57,650 bases of DNA from Cytophagales bacterium. Lineage in GTDB: Bacteria > Bacteroidota > Bacteroidia > Cytophagales > Microscillaceae. Below the pieces are notes generated by a model. That model was not told the DNA's origin. It ran no database searches and was given only the letters and a program-made list of their open reading frames with translations. A program made the translations under genes and the position numbers. Position 1 is the first letter of the stretch. Every line of letters begins with the position of its first letter. The stretch spans positions 1-57,650 of the forward strand of contig RDZE01000006.1 in assembly GCA_004293905.1 (NCBI GenBank), given 5' to 3'. Shown here in pieces: positions 43,867 through 53,355 of the stretch.

Positions 43867-46266
43867 CTACAATAGTTTCATTTTTTTTGCCATCAAATTA
43901 GTACTTACCACCGCAAATATTACCACTGAAGCAGAACTTAGCGGCATAAAAATAGCGGCGAACAAGGGGCTCAAATTACCCGAAATAGCAAAAGACAACC
44001 CTATCACATTATAAACTACTGATAGCCAAAAGCCCCATTGTACGGCTTGAATACTTTTTTTGGCAAATTGTAAAAAAGTAGGGAGTTGGGTAAAGTCGCT
44101 TCCTGCCAATATCGCATCGCAAGCAGGCGTAAAAGTATTGGTATCTTCGGCAACAGCTACCCCCACATGACTTCTTTGCAAAGCCCCTGCATCATTGAGC
44201 CCATCGCCTACCATCATCGTGATTTGTTTAGGCTTGTCTGTCTGTGTTTTTACATATTCTAATTTATCTATAGGACTTTGCTCAAACAAAATTGTAGCAT
44301 TTTCTCCTAAAAGGGTTTTCAAATTTTGATGCTCCTGCGCATGGTCGCCCGAAATGAGCGAAAGAGTATAAGAAGATTGGCGTAGGGTGTGCATAGTACT
44401 TTCTATGCCTTTTCTGTACTGATGTTGTAGCATAAAATAACCTCTAAACACGCCATCAATAGCCACCCCAACCGCCCCTTCTTGCGGCAATGCAGCCCCT
44501 ACCCAAATGGCATTGCCTAAGCTATACCTTTTGCCTTTTACCACTCCCTGTATGCCTCGTCCTACTTGTTCCTGAAATTGCTGTACTTCTTCTCTAAGCG
44601 CATCAGGGTTGTAGCGTGCTATGCGGCGGCTTAGGGGGTGTGTAGAGTGTGAAGCCAAACTTTGCAAAGCATTTTGTTCTTCGGGTAGCAGTGGAGTGCC
44701 TACAAATTCCAAAGTAGCCTCTTGAGGGCTTGTCAATGTACCTGTTTTGTCAAAAATAAGATGATTCACCTCTGCCAACGTAGCAATTAAATCGGCATTT
44801 TTAAGATAAAAATGATTTCTTCCTAAAATACGCATCGCATTGCCAAAAGTAAAAGGCGTAGCCAAAGACAAAGCACAAGGGCAGGCAATAATCAAGACCG
44901 CCGTTACCGCATTCCAAATTTTGGAAGGGTCAGCCCAAGCCCAATACAAGGCAGTAAGCAGGGCTATAGTCAAAGTAAGATGTGTAAAATAACGGCTGAA
45001 CAACAAAGAAATGCGTTGCAGAGTAGTATCTGTAGTTACCTTTCTAAATTCCTGATTGTTCCAAAGTTGTGTAAGATAACTTTGCGAAGTAGGTTTGTCC
45101 ACCTCTAAAACTATAGTACTCCCTTCGTGTTTAGCCCCTGCGAAAATATAATCTCCTTTTTGTTTTCTAATCAGTTGCGATTCTCCTGTTACAAAGCTAT
45201 AATCTATCATTGCTTCCTCACTTTCTAAGCGACTATCGGCAGGAATAATTTCTTGATTCTTAATGTATATCTTCTCTCCTTTGACAAGTTGCGCTATCAA
45301 TTTGCTGATTCCGCCTTCTACTGTTACTGCTAAGGGCAAATAAGACTTATAATCGCGTTCGTATGACATACTTTCATAGGTTTTGCTCTGAAACCAACGC
45401 CCACAAAGCAAGAAAAAAATCAACCCCGCCAAAGAATCCAAATACCCTGCCCCCGTAAAAGTCAGAATCTCATAAAGGCTACGCCCCCACAAAACCGCAA
45501 TGCCCAATGAAATAGGCACATCTAAATTGATAATCCCTGTTTTTAATGATTGGTAAGCAGAAACAAAATATGCCGAACCACTATAAAAAACTAAAGGAAT
45601 GGAAATCAAAATACTCATAAAAGCAAAGAAAACCCCATAATTTTCGTTAGCCCAACCTTGCATAGCCAAATAATCGGGAAAACTAAAAAGCATAATATTG
45701 CCCAAACAAAAACCTGCTACCCCTATTTTTAAGAACAAAGTACGTTGTTCTGCCTGAACAGCCTTCGGTTGCAGCGTATCTGTGTTGATTTCGGGCGCGT
45801 AGCCTACAGTTGCCAATAGCTCCGCTAAAGTTCGCAAAGAAAGAACAGCAGGATTAAAAGTAATACTTAACTCTTTTTTTACAAAATTAACACGGCTGTA
45901 ATGCACACCTTCCCGTAGTTTATACAGATTTTCTAACAACCATATACAAGAACTACAATGAATGGTAGGAATGAAAAAACTCACTTTGGCGATGTCTTTA
46001 TCAACAAATGACAACACTTGTTCCGCAATCTCAGCATTGTCTAAAAAAGCAAATCGCTCGCCGTAGTTTCTGTTTTTGAGGCTTATACCTGCTTTTTCTG
46101 AAATATCATAATAGGTGCATAAATCTTTTTCCGATAAGATTTCATAGACCGTTTGGCAACCTTCACAACAAAAATGCTTATCAGCATGAATAATGGGTTT
46201 ATCGTGGCAAACATCGCCACAATGGTCGCAAATGATTTGTAGTTTTTCGCTTACTTCTGCTTTCAT
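43867..46266 (-). CDS. ccoI: CcoI/FixI-type copper-exporting P-ATPase
   Basis: Start 46266 gives 799 residues; a longer version is less likely. An N-terminal cysteine-rich domain (CDHCGDVC and FCCEGCQTVYEIL) is of the type found in CcoI-like pumps. A metal-binding domain with HCSSC (C104 and C107) follows. The P-type core has ACPCALS (copper-type CPC, about 459-461), DKTGTLT (about 505), HPLSRR and GDGLNDAGAL (about 687). Such pumps deliver copper for cytochrome cbb3 oxidase assembly. No ccoNOP or ccoS gene lies in this window, so the cognate oxidase is elsewhere if present. The gene leads an operon with the ABA4-like, TetR and membrane-protein genes. Confidence 0.9.
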   Translation of the reverse strand: MKAEVSEKLQIICDHCGDVCHDKPIIHADKHFCCEGCQTVYEILSEKDLCTYYDISEKAGISLKNRNYGERFAFLDNAEIAEQVLSFVDKDIAKVSFFIPTIHCSSCIWLLENLYKLREGVHYSRVNFVKKELSITFNPAVLSLRTLAELLATVGYAPEINTDTLQPKAVQAEQRTLFLKIGVAGFCLGNIMLFSFPDYLAMQGWANENYGVFFAFMSILISIPLVFYSGSAYFVSAYQSLKTGIINLDVPISLGIAVLWGRSLYEILTFTGAGYLDSLAGLIFFLLCGRWFQSKTYESMSYERDYKSYLPLAVTVEGGISKLIAQLVKGEKIYIKNQEIIPADSRLESEEAMIDYSFVTGESQLIRKQKGDYIFAGAKHEGSTIVLEVDKPTSQSYLTQLWNNQEFRKVTTDTTLQRISLLFSRYFTHLTLTIALLTALYWAWADPSKIWNAVTAVLIIACPCALSLATPFTFGNAMRILGRNHFYLKNADLIATLAEVNHLIFDKTGTLTSPQEATLEFVGTPLLPEEQNALQSLASHSTHPLSRRIARYNPDALREEVQQFQEQVGRGIQGVVKGKRYSLGNAIWVGAALPQEGAVGVAIDGVFRGYFMLQHQYRKGIESTMHTLRQSSYTLSLISGDHAQEHQNLKTLLGENATILFEQSPIDKLEYVKTQTDKPKQITMMVGDGLNDAGALQRSHVGVAVAEDTNTFTPACDAILAGSDFTQLPTFLQFAKKSIQAVQWGFWLSVVYNVIGLSFAISGNLSPLFAAIFMPLSSASVVIFAVVSTNLMAKKMKLL

Positions 46267-46350
46267 AACCCTACAAAGTAACCATCTTAAGACTTCCCAA
46301 ACTATGATATTTGTCAAGTTTTGAGGCATTCACTAAAAATAATTGCCCTA

Positions 46351-46381
46351 TTGCAAAACTTAGAAAATAATACTACTTTTG
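46351..46381 (+). promoter_or_regulatory. Promoter of ndk
   Basis: TTG (46351-46353), a 20-base spacer, and TACTTTTG (46374-46381) fit the Bacteroidota promoter. The ndk start is 33 bases downstream. Confidence 0.6.
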
Positions 46382-46413
46382 CAGCCATAAAAAAAATCAA
46401 AATTTTTAAAAAA

Positions 46414-46833
46414 ATGAGTGGAAAAATCACATACTCGATGATAAAGCCCGATGCTGTAGAAGCAAACAACACAGGGGCTATCCTTAAAATGATACAAGAA
46501 GCAGGCTTCAAAATAGTAGCCCTCCGCATGACCAAAATGTCAAGAGAAACCGCAGGTAAATTTTACGAAGTACACAAAGAACGTCCCTTCTACAACGACC
46601 TATGCCAATATATGTCTTCTGGCGCAATAGTAGCAATGGTATTGGAAAAAGACAACGCCGTAGAAAGTTTCCGCAAATTGATTGGTGCTACTGACCCTGC
46701 CAAAGCCGAAGAAGGTACTATCAGAAAAATATTTGCAACCTCGATAGAAGCCAATGCCATTCACGGCTCTGACTCAGACGAAAATGCACTTTTAGAAAGT
46801 AACTTTTTCTTCGCTACAGTAGATAAATTTTAG
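46414..46833 (+). CDS. ndk: Nucleoside diphosphate kinase
   Basis: The start at 46414 gives a 139-residue enzyme of normal length, while the longer upstream frame is not expected to be translated. It phosphorylates nucleoside diphosphates using ATP through a phosphohistidine. The active-site histidine is in [28 protein letters not shown] and GPVVAMVLE-like [10 protein letters not shown] are the family blocks. It has its own promoter and terminator. Confidence 0.96.
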   Translation: MSGKITYSMIKPDAVEANNTGAILKMIQEAGFKIVALRMTKMSRETAGKFYEVHKERPFYNDLCQYMSSGAIVAMVLEKDNAVESFRKLIGATDPAKAEEGTIRKIFATSIEANAIHGSDSDENALLESNFFFATVDKF

Positions 46834-46846
46834 TGAAAAACGATTG

Positions 46847-46895
46847 TCTACTCTTTTTTTTAACCTAAAAGAGTAGATTTTTTTATTTTTTTTCC
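46847..46895 (+). terminator. Terminator after ndk
   Basis: TCTACTCTTTT (46847-46857) pairs perfectly with AAAAGAGTAGA (46867-46877), followed by a T-rich run. It closes the ndk transcript 13 bases after the stop codon. Confidence 0.85.
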
Positions 46896-46902
46896 TGAAA
46901 AA

Positions 46903-46934
46903 TTTGGAAGATAAAATAAAGACCCCTATATTTG
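46903..46934 (+). promoter_or_regulatory. Promoter of tRNA-Gln
   Basis: TTTG (46903-46906), a 20-base spacer, and TATATTTG (46927-46934) are a perfect match to the Bacteroidota consensus and lie 9 bases before the tRNA. Confidence 0.7.
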
Positions 46935-46943
46935 CACTCGAAT

Positions 46944-47014
46944 TGTCCGATGGTGTAATGGCAACACAACAGATTTTGGTTCTGTCTATCTAGGTTCGAA
47001 TCCTAGTCGGACAA
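46944..47014 (+). tRNA. tRNA-Gln (anticodon TTG)
   Basis: The acceptor arms TGTCCGA and TCGGACA pair fully. The anticodon stem ACAGA/TCTGT encloses a loop with TTG, which reads the Gln codons CAA and CAG. The T arm has GGTTCGAATCC. The 3' CCA is not encoded. Confidence 0.95.
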
Positions 47015-47023
47015 CATAAAACG

Positions 47024-47060
47024 AAAGCACGCTTTTTTAAAAACAAAGTGTGCTTTTTTT
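47024..47060 (+). terminator. Terminator after tRNA-Gln
   Basis: AAAGCACGCTTT and AAAGTGTGCTTT form a stem (one G-T pair) followed by T bases. It separates the tRNA from mnmG. Confidence 0.75.
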
Positions 47061-47091
47061 ATAATTACACATTCAAGCCTTAAAAAAACCA

Positions 47092-48957
47092 ATGCTTTTT
47101 CCCGAATATGATGTCATAGTGATAGGTGCTGGACACGCTGGCTGCGAAGCCGCCGCCGCTGCCGCAACAATGGGCTCACGCGTATTGCTTATTACAATGG
47201 ATATGACCAAAATAGGGCAGATGTCCTGCAACCCTGCTATGGGGGGCGTAGCCAAAGGGCAAATCGTGCGCGAAATAGATGCCTTAGGAGGACTTTCAGG
47301 GATTGTATCTGATAAAACCATGATACAATTCAGAATGCTCAACCGAAGCAAAGGCGCGGCAATGTGGAGTCCAAGAACCCAAAATGACAGGGCTTTGTTT
47401 GCTGCTGAATGGCGTTGGCAACTTGAGCAAAATCCCTTAGTAGACTTTTGGCAAGATATGGTAAAAGGCGTGATTATAGAGCAAAATCAGGTAAAAGGCG
47501 TGATTACGATGCTCGATGATCGAATCCCTGCCAAAGCGGTCATACTCACAAGCGGAACATTTATGAATGGTATTATCCACATTGGCGAAAAACAATACGG
47601 AGGAGGAAGAACAGGCGAAAAAGCCTCTACAGGTATTACAGAACAACTTGTGAGCTTGGGCTTCGAGGCGGGAAGAATGAAAACAGGCACACCGCCTCGC
47701 ATAGATGGGCGCACACTCAACTATGCCCTCATGGAGGAACAAAAAGGAGACGAAAACCCTAATAAATTTTCTTTTTCGGATACAAAACCACTTCAAGAAC
47801 AACGAAGTTGCTATATTACCTACACCAATCAAGAAGTACACGAAATATTGGCGACAGGTTTTGAACAATCGCCTATGTTTGCAGGGCGTATACAAGGCAT
47901 CGGACCACGTTATTGCCCCTCCATAGAAGATAAAATCAACCGTTTTGCCGAGCGCGACCGCCACCAAATATTTGTGGAGCCTGAAGGTTGGAATACTATA
48001 GAAGTTTATGTGAATGGTTTTTCCACTTCTCTGCCCGAAGCCGTACAATACGAAGCCCTCAAGAAAATAAAAGGCTTTGAAAATGCACGCATGTTCCGAC
48101 CGGGCTATGCCATAGAATACGACTATTTTCCGCCTACGCAGCTAAAACTGACCTTAGAAACCAAACCCATCGAAAATCTTTATTTTGCAGGGCAAATCAA
48201 TGGGACTACAGGCTACGAAGAGGCTGCTTGTCAAGGTTTGGTTGCGGGCATCAATGCGCACCTAAAAATAAGAGAACAAGAGCCTTTTGTACTCAAACGC
48301 TCCGAAGCTTATATAGGTGTTTTGATTGATGATTTGGTAAACAAAGGCACAGAAGAACCCTATAGAATGTTCACTTCGCGGGCTGAATACAGAATTTTAC
48401 TGCGCCAAGACAACGCAGACCTTCGACTTACTGAAAAAGGTTTCCAAATAGGATTGGCTTCGGAAAACAGAATGAAACGACTTGAAGAAAAAGTAGACGC
48501 ACTTGCTACAGCTCAGCAACTACTCAAAACTACCAAATATGCTCCCGAAGAAATAAATCCTTCCTTAGAAAAGCTACAAACGGCAGCCATTCGCGAAAAA
48601 GCAAGCATAGAAACATTGCTCAAAAGACCCGAAGTGAGCCTGCAAACCATCGCCGCTACGCACCCAGCACTACAAACACTCTTAAACCCCTTTGAAGAAG
48701 AAGTACTTGAGCAAGCCGAAATCATGGTGAAGTACGAAACCTACATAGAAAAGGAGGAAAAAATGGCGCAAAAAATCGCCGAATTAGAAGACTTTATCAT
48801 TCCTACGCAATTCAACTATCAACACGTGAAAGCACTCTCGGCAGAAGGTCGTCAGAAATTGGAGAAAATACGCCCCGAAACCATCGGACAGGCTTCTCGC
48901 ATTAGTGGCGTTTCCGCTTCCGATATTTCTATTCTTATGGTCTATATGGGGCGTTAA
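47092..48957 (+). CDS. mnmG: tRNA uridine 5-carboxymethylaminomethyl synthesis enzyme MnmG
   Basis: A 621-residue FAD-binding protein. The dinucleotide motif is [20 protein letters not shown], followed by [23 protein letters not shown] and the cysteine-containing [14 protein letters not shown] block; the C-terminal helical domain ends with [17 protein letters not shown]. MnmG with MnmE installs cmnm5U at the wobble base of certain tRNAs. It follows tRNA-Gln, one of the tRNAs that MnmG modifies, though this may be chance. Confidence 0.96.
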   Translation: MLFPEYDVIVIGAGHAGCEAAAAAATMGSRVLLITMDMTKIGQMSCNPAMGGVAKGQIVREIDALGGLSGIVSDKTMIQFRMLNRSKGAAMWSPRTQNDRALFAAEWRWQLEQNPLVDFWQDMVKGVIIEQNQVKGVITMLDDRIPAKAVILTSGTFMNGIIHIGEKQYGGGRTGEKASTGITEQLVSLGFEAGRMKTGTPPRIDGRTLNYALMEEQKGDENPNKFSFSDTKPLQEQRSCYITYTNQEVHEILATGFEQSPMFAGRIQGIGPRYCPSIEDKINRFAERDRHQIFVEPEGWNTIEVYVNGFSTSLPEAVQYEALKKIKGFENARMFRPGYAIEYDYFPPTQLKLTLETKPIENLYFAGQINGTTGYEEAACQGLVAGINAHLKIREQEPFVLKRSEAYIGVLIDDLVNKGTEEPYRMFTSRAEYRILLRQDNADLRLTEKGFQIGLASENRMKRLEEKVDALATAQQLLKTTKYAPEEINPSLEKLQTAAIREKASIETLLKRPEVSLQTIAATHPALQTLLNPFEEEVLEQAEIMVKYETYIEKEEKMAQKIAELEDFIIPTQFNYQHVKALSAEGRQKLEKIRPETIGQASRISGVSASDISILMVYMGR

Positions 48958-49055
48958 GCCGAAAATTTGTAAAAGAGGAGAAGGATTTTACTTATCAAAT
49001 CTTGACCGATAAATTGGTTGTATAATTGTAATCATTTTTATAAAGCAATCCCCAA

Positions 49056-50063
49056 ATGGTAAGACAAATGAAATTACAACACCAACTTATACTATATTTT
49101 TTCTTGTTGATGACTAATAATATGCTTTTTGCACAACAAAAAGACACTACACGCATCAAAGGAGAGGTAAGCAACGAAAGCCCTATTTATGTGTTAGGGT
49201 CGGAAAAAAGCAGTGTATCCATAGAATGTTTCGATGCAGATTTAAAAATGCCTATCTCAACAGAAGCACGTTTTCAGAACATAGCCTTACCCAAAGATTC
49301 TATCACGTTTGACCTTAGCCCCGCTTTCAATACTATAGAGCTACCTGCAAAACAAACCTATGTGCTTTCTATCAAAGCAAAAGGATTTGTAAGTCAGACG
49401 GATACACTTGATACGAATACTGACACAAAACAAGCATTTTATTTGATACCTCAGAAAAGAGATTTCGAAATAGTAATCAATGATTTTGACGCAAACAAAG
49501 ATGAGGTTGAAATAAAATTAATTAACAAAAATAAACAAGAGCAAATTATTATTACAGGCAAAGACGGTAAAGATGGGCACTATTTCGTCAAGATTCGTTC
49601 GGAAGATGAATATGATGTAGAAATTAAAAATAACAAACAACTTGTGTACTATAAAAAAAATATTCCGCCTAAATCTAACACGAACAGTTTTCAGTTAAAG
49701 CATTTTCGCTACGAAATCAACGATAAAATTTATCTCAAAGACATCACCTTTGCCACTAATTCTACAGAGTTGAACCCCCATACCCAAAAAGAATTAGCCC
49801 CTGTGATAGAAATGTTACAACAAAATCCTACCATGCGGCTTCGAATAGAAGGACACACCGATGACATAGGAGATAGCCAAAAGAATATGAATTTATCCAT
49901 ACAAAGAGCTGAAAAAGTGAGGCTTTATTTGGCTGAAAATCAAATAGATGCGCAACGGTTAGAGATAAAAGGCTATGGAGAAGATTTACCCACAATGCCC
50001 AATACTACAGAAGAGGGTAGAGCAGCCAATAGACGATTTGAGTTGGTAATTATAGGGATTTAA
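49056..50063 (+). CDS. OmpA family outer-membrane/peptidoglycan-binding protein
   Basis: A 335-residue secreted protein. Either the 49056 ATG or the one at 49068 could be the start. The N-terminus is a signal peptide ending in FAQQK. The C-terminal 120 residues are an OmpA_C peptidoglycan-binding domain: LKDITFATNSTELNPHTQKEL, RLRIEGHTDDIGDSQKNMNLSIQRAEKVRLYL and IKGYGEDLPTMPNTTEEGRAANRRFELVI. The middle region of about 150 residues is beta-rich and unrecognised. It is likely an outer-membrane-associated protein tethering the envelope. Confidence 0.88.
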   Translation: MVRQMKLQHQLILYFFLLMTNNMLFAQQKDTTRIKGEVSNESPIYVLGSEKSSVSIECFDADLKMPISTEARFQNIALPKDSITFDLSPAFNTIELPAKQTYVLSIKAKGFVSQTDTLDTNTDTKQAFYLIPQKRDFEIVINDFDANKDEVEIKLINKNKQEQIIITGKDGKDGHYFVKIRSEDEYDVEIKNNKQLVYYKKNIPPKSNTNSFQLKHFRYEINDKIYLKDITFATNSTELNPHTQKELAPVIEMLQQNPTMRLRIEGHTDDIGDSQKNMNLSIQRAEKVRLYLAENQIDAQRLEIKGYGEDLPTMPNTTEEGRAANRRFELVIIGI

Positions 50064-50094
50064 AAAAAAGGTTTTCATAAAAAAAGAAGCAAGA

Positions 50095-50331
50095 TTAGGA
50101 TTTTTGCGCTTCCGTTTGTCGGGGCATATCATCGTACCAAAATCCATCGGAAAAAGTTTTGGTAGAGGCTTCGCCATCTTTGAGAATGCGTACAGCCAAC
50201 CATACCAATACAATGGGAGAAAGGCTAAACATCAACAGTGCTAAATTGACCCAAGAAAATATATGCACTGAAAATACATAAATCAACATATACACTGTTG
50301 AACCTATGACAGGAAAATACAAATTTTTCAT
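50095..50331 (-). CDS. Small membrane protein
   Basis: The internal ATG at 50331 (MKNLYFPVIGSTVYMLIYVF) gives about 78 residues and seems a better start than 50385. Two hydrophobic spans are present, and then a C-terminal DGEASTKTFSDGFWYDDMP tail. No family recognised. It is convergent with the OmpA-family gene. Confidence 0.6.
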   Translation of the reverse strand: MKNLYFPVIGSTVYMLIYVFSVHIFSWVNLALLMFSLSPIVLVWLAVRILKDGEASTKTFSDGFWYDDMPRQTEAQKS

Positions 50332-50413
50332 CAGTAAAAAAAGGGAATAGTTGAAGATAAAAATACAACTAATAAACCCGTTCACTGCCGAAATGTTTTG
50401 GTAAAGTGTCTTT

Positions 50414-51109
50414 TTAACTTTGTTGATTTTGTTTTAAATCTTCCAATCGTATAGTGGCGGTAGCACTTATAAAAAGACCTACAACGAAAAAAGCACCTCC
50501 CCACATAAATAAATAAGGAGATAAGATTAATGCATGAATGGCTATATAATTAACCCTTGTAAGAATATGAATAATCGTAGGAACAATTATACTGACACTT
50601 ATAAATAACCCTCCAAACCCCATAATTGAAATACCATCATTTTGTAACTGCTTATAATTACGTTTTTTAATATAGTCAATGAATGCAATACCCTCTTCTT
50701 TAGCTTGTTTCTCATTATAACATTTCGATGCCACTATTTTCATCGCTGTTTTAAGTGGTTTTCTTTTTACAATTAAATCTCTCAATCTCATTTGGGCATC
50801 TTCTACAATGGCATTTTGCTCTGCTTCTATGATTTCTTTGATGAGCTGGTCAGAAAAACAAGGTTGCGCCTCTTTTAATTTAGCTACGATTTCTTCTTGT
50901 GTTACGCCCTCAAACAAAAGCGGTGTGATGATTTCTTGATAAGGCAATAAATACTCTTTTAATAGTCTTGTTAAAAACATTATATCATACATATTTGCCT
51001 TTTGCTCGCGCCAATAGTCTTTAATAACACTTATAGGCTTACCTTCTTCTAAAAGTAAAATTTTGGTTTCAGCCCTAAGCCTATCTCTTAATTCTTGCTG
51101 TTTACTCAT
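50414..51109 (-). CDS. Membrane protein, paralogue of neighbour
   Basis: A 231-residue protein closely related to its upstream neighbour. A soluble helical N-terminal half (MSKQQELRDRL, KDYWREQKANMYDIM, LLPYQEIITPLLFEG, VEDAQMRL) is followed by a C-terminal domain with two hydrophobic spans. The N-terminal KDYWREQKANMYDIMxLT block is nearly identical in both paralogues. Function is unknown. Confidence 0.7.
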   Translation of the reverse strand: MSKQQELRDRLRAETKILLLEEGKPISVIKDYWREQKANMYDIMFLTRLLKEYLLPYQEIITPLLFEGVTQEEIVAKLKEAQPCFSDQLIKEIIEAEQNAIVEDAQMRLRDLIVKRKPLKTAMKIVASKCYNEKQAKEEGIAFIDYIKKRNYKQLQNDGISIMGFGGLFISVSIIVPTIIHILTRVNYIAIHALILSPYLFMWGGAFFVVGLFISATATIRLEDLKQNQQS

Positions 51110-51148
51110 AAGGTTAGATTATATATTTAGACATAAATTTTAAAAAAT

Positions 51149-51793
51149 TTATGATTTGAAACCTTGCATAGAAAGTCCTCTGAATAATAAAACGATACCC
51201 GAAACAATAGCTCCGTAGAAAAGAATATAAGAGTTTTTACTTGTTGCATAAGAGGTAACAGTCAATACAATCCCTACTATAATGAGCAAAAAGCCTATAG
51301 CTATTATACTAAGTCCCATTTCTTTACCCTTTGCTTCCTCCTCTTTTACTGCATTTTGCACAAAAAACAACCCATCTTTGAGAGCTCTTTCTTTACTATA
51401 ACAGTTAGAAGCTACTTTTTCAGCCGCACTCTCAACGGTTTCCATCTTAGTGCTTAAAAGTTGCTTTAGCCTATTTTGGGCATCTTCTACGATGACATTT
51501 TGCGAGTCTTCAATGATTTCATTGATGAGTTCATCAGAAAAATGTGGTTGCGATTCCTTTAATTTTGCGATGATATCTTCGTTTTTTAAACCCTCAAACA
51601 AAAGAGGTGTAATTTCTTCTTGGTAGGGCAACAAAAGACTTTTTAGCGATTTAGTTAGGTGCATTATATCATACATGTTTGCCTTTTGCTCGCGCCAATA
51701 GTCTTTAATTGTGCTAATAGATTGCCCTTTTTCTATCAATAATACCTTGCTTTCTTGTGTGAGTTTATCTCTTAATTCTTGTTGTTTGCTCAT
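51149..51793 (-). CDS. Membrane protein, paralogue of neighbour
   Basis: A 214-residue protein, the probable duplicate of the next gene. It shares MSKQQELRDKL, KDYWREQKANMYDIM, QEEITPLLFEGLK and VEDAQNRL with it, while the hydrophobic C-terminal spans (about 155-205) have diverged. Its promoter at 51820-51850 probably also reads into the next gene, 39 bases away. No known domain. Confidence 0.7.
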   Translation of the reverse strand: MSKQQELRDKLTQESKVLLIEKGQSISTIKDYWREQKANMYDIMHLTKSLKSLLLPYQEEITPLLFEGLKNEDIIAKLKESQPHFSDELINEIIEDSQNVIVEDAQNRLKQLLSTKMETVESAAEKVASNCYSKERALKDGLFFVQNAVKEEEAKGKEMGLSIIAIGFLLIIVGIVLTVTSYATSKNSYILFYGAIVSGIVLLFRGLSMQGFKS

Positions 51794-51819
51794 AAATTTA
51801 ATGTTATTCTACCTATGCA

Positions 51820-51850
51820 CAAACATAAATACTAAAAATGAAAAATCAAA
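51820..51850 (-). promoter_or_regulatory. Promoter of the paralogous membrane-protein genes
   Basis: Minus-strand TTG (51850-51848), a 20-base spacer, and TATGTTTG (51827-51820) fit the Bacteroidota promoter. The start codon is 26 bases downstream. Confidence 0.55.
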
Positions 51851-51933
51851 ACAATAAGGTTATTTTTTAATACGATAGTTTTTTGTAACTTTACCCCAAT
51901 TATTGATACTTTTACACAAAACCAATACTAAAT

Positions 51934-52893
51934 ATGGGCATATTTGGCTTTTTCAACAAAGAAAAAAAGGAATCATTAGAAAAGGGGTTGGAAAAAACCA
52001 ATCAAAATTTTTTCTCCAAAATCAGCAAAGCCATTGCGGGCAAATCAAAAGTAGACGAAGAGATTTTAGACGAATTGGAAGAAATACTCATTACCTCTGA
52101 TGTAGGCGTAGAAACTACGCTCAAAATCATAGAACGCATAGAAGCACGTGTGAAAAAAGACAAATACCTCAATGCCCAAGAGTTGAACAAAATTCTCAAA
52201 GAAGAAATTGTAGCATTAATCACCGAAACACAACAAAACGACCCTACTCAGTTCGAACTACCTGCCCATACAAAACCCTATGTGATTATGGTTGTGGGAG
52301 TGAATGGGGTAGGCAAAACAACTACTATAGGCAAATTGGCTTCACAATTTCATCAAATAGGCAAAAAAGTAGTCTTAGGGGCAGGAGATACCTTCAGGGC
52401 TGCTGCCGTAGCACAACTTAAGGTTTGGGGAGAGCGCGCAGGTGTCCCTGTGATAGAAAAAGGAATGAATACTGACCCCGCCGCCGTTGCCTTCGAAGCC
52501 GTTAAAACAGGAATAGATACTCAGGCAGATGTGGTAATTATCGATACAGCAGGGCGATTGCAAACAAAAACGCACCTAATGAATGAGCTTAGTAAAATCA
52601 AAAGAGTGATTCAGAAAGCAATGCCCGATGCTCCTCACGAAGTTTTATTGGTCTTAGATGGTAGCACAGGACAAAATGCAGTAGTACAAGCGCGCGAATT
52701 TACAAAAGTAACCGAAATTACAGCTTTGGCAGTTACCAAACTTGATGGTACCGCCAAAGGAGGGGTTGTAATAGGCATTTCAGATGAGTTCAAAATCCCT
52801 GTAAAATATATCGGCGTAGGTGAAAAAATTGAGGATTTACAAATTTTTCACCGCGAAGCCTTTGTAGCGTCTTTATTAGAGTCTAAATCCTAA
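51934..52893 (+). CDS. ftsY: Signal recognition particle receptor FtsY
   Basis: A 319-residue GTPase that receives the signal recognition particle at the membrane. The N domain spans about 1-100. The G domain has the P-loop VGVNGVGKTTTIGKLA, VVLGAGDTFRAAAVAQLK, DTAGRLQTKTHLMNEL and TKLDGTAKGG. The long acidic N-terminal extension of some FtsY proteins is absent, as in many Bacteroidota. Ends one base before the convergent next gene. Confidence 0.96.
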   Translation: MGIFGFFNKEKKESLEKGLEKTNQNFFSKISKAIAGKSKVDEEILDELEEILITSDVGVETTLKIIERIEARVKKDKYLNAQELNKILKEEIVALITETQQNDPTQFELPAHTKPYVIMVVGVNGVGKTTTIGKLASQFHQIGKKVVLGAGDTFRAAAVAQLKVWGERAGVPVIEKGMNTDPAAVAFEAVKTGIDTQADVVIIDTAGRLQTKTHLMNELSKIKRVIQKAMPDAPHEVLLVLDGSTGQNAVVQAREFTKVTEITALAVTKLDGTAKGGVVIGISDEFKIPVKYIGVGEKIEDLQIFHREAFVASLLESKS

Positions 52894-53301
52894 TTAGTCT
52901 TCTCCTTTAAGCCAAGCAATCGCGCTGTCGTAGTCGCCAAACATTTGACGGTCTTGGTGGTCTTGCTGATTAACGGCTGCATTGACATTTTTTACGGCAA
53001 AACGTGCAAAAACATCTTTTGGCATAATGAGGGCGCGTTTTACTTTCCAATGGGTTTGGTCAAACTCTACAGATTTTTGGGCAGCAAAGTTTTGGTCGTC
53101 TATGCCGATGCCTTTGTGCTCACGAATGTCAGTAAGTGTTTTGCGGACTTTGGTTTCAACCATGTGTTGAAAAATCTTCTCTAACCCTTCTCTAAAAACT
53201 TGACTATTGGTAAAGCCACGCCAAACGATTACCAAACAAGGAATTTCGGCATGGTAAGTTATGCTTAGATTGGGATTTTCGTATAGTATTTGCTCTGTCA
53301 T
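52894..53301 (-). CDS. Hypothetical protein, possibly STAS-like
   Basis: A 135-residue cytoplasmic protein with alternating strands and helices: LSITYHAEIPCLVIVWRG, VRKTLTDIREHKGI, KRALIMPKDVFARFA and FGDYDSAIAWLKGED at the end. The pattern is like the SpoIIAA-like/STAS-like family often named STAS/SEC14 in Bacteroidota, but is not certain. It directly abuts ftsY convergently, without spacing. Confidence 0.6.
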   Translation of the reverse strand: MTEQILYENPNLSITYHAEIPCLVIVWRGFTNSQVFREGLEKIFQHMVETKVRKTLTDIREHKGIGIDDQNFAAQKSVEFDQTHWKVKRALIMPKDVFARFAVKNVNAAVNQQDHQDRQMFGDYDSAIAWLKGED

Positions 53302-53355
53302 CGCAACATTAAAATTTAAGGTTGAATGGCAATATACAAATATTATTTTATTTTT

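Noticed and set aside
46414..46833. Longer ndk start at 46321
   Set aside because: The extra 31 residues lie upstream of, and across, the -7 element and are not family-like.
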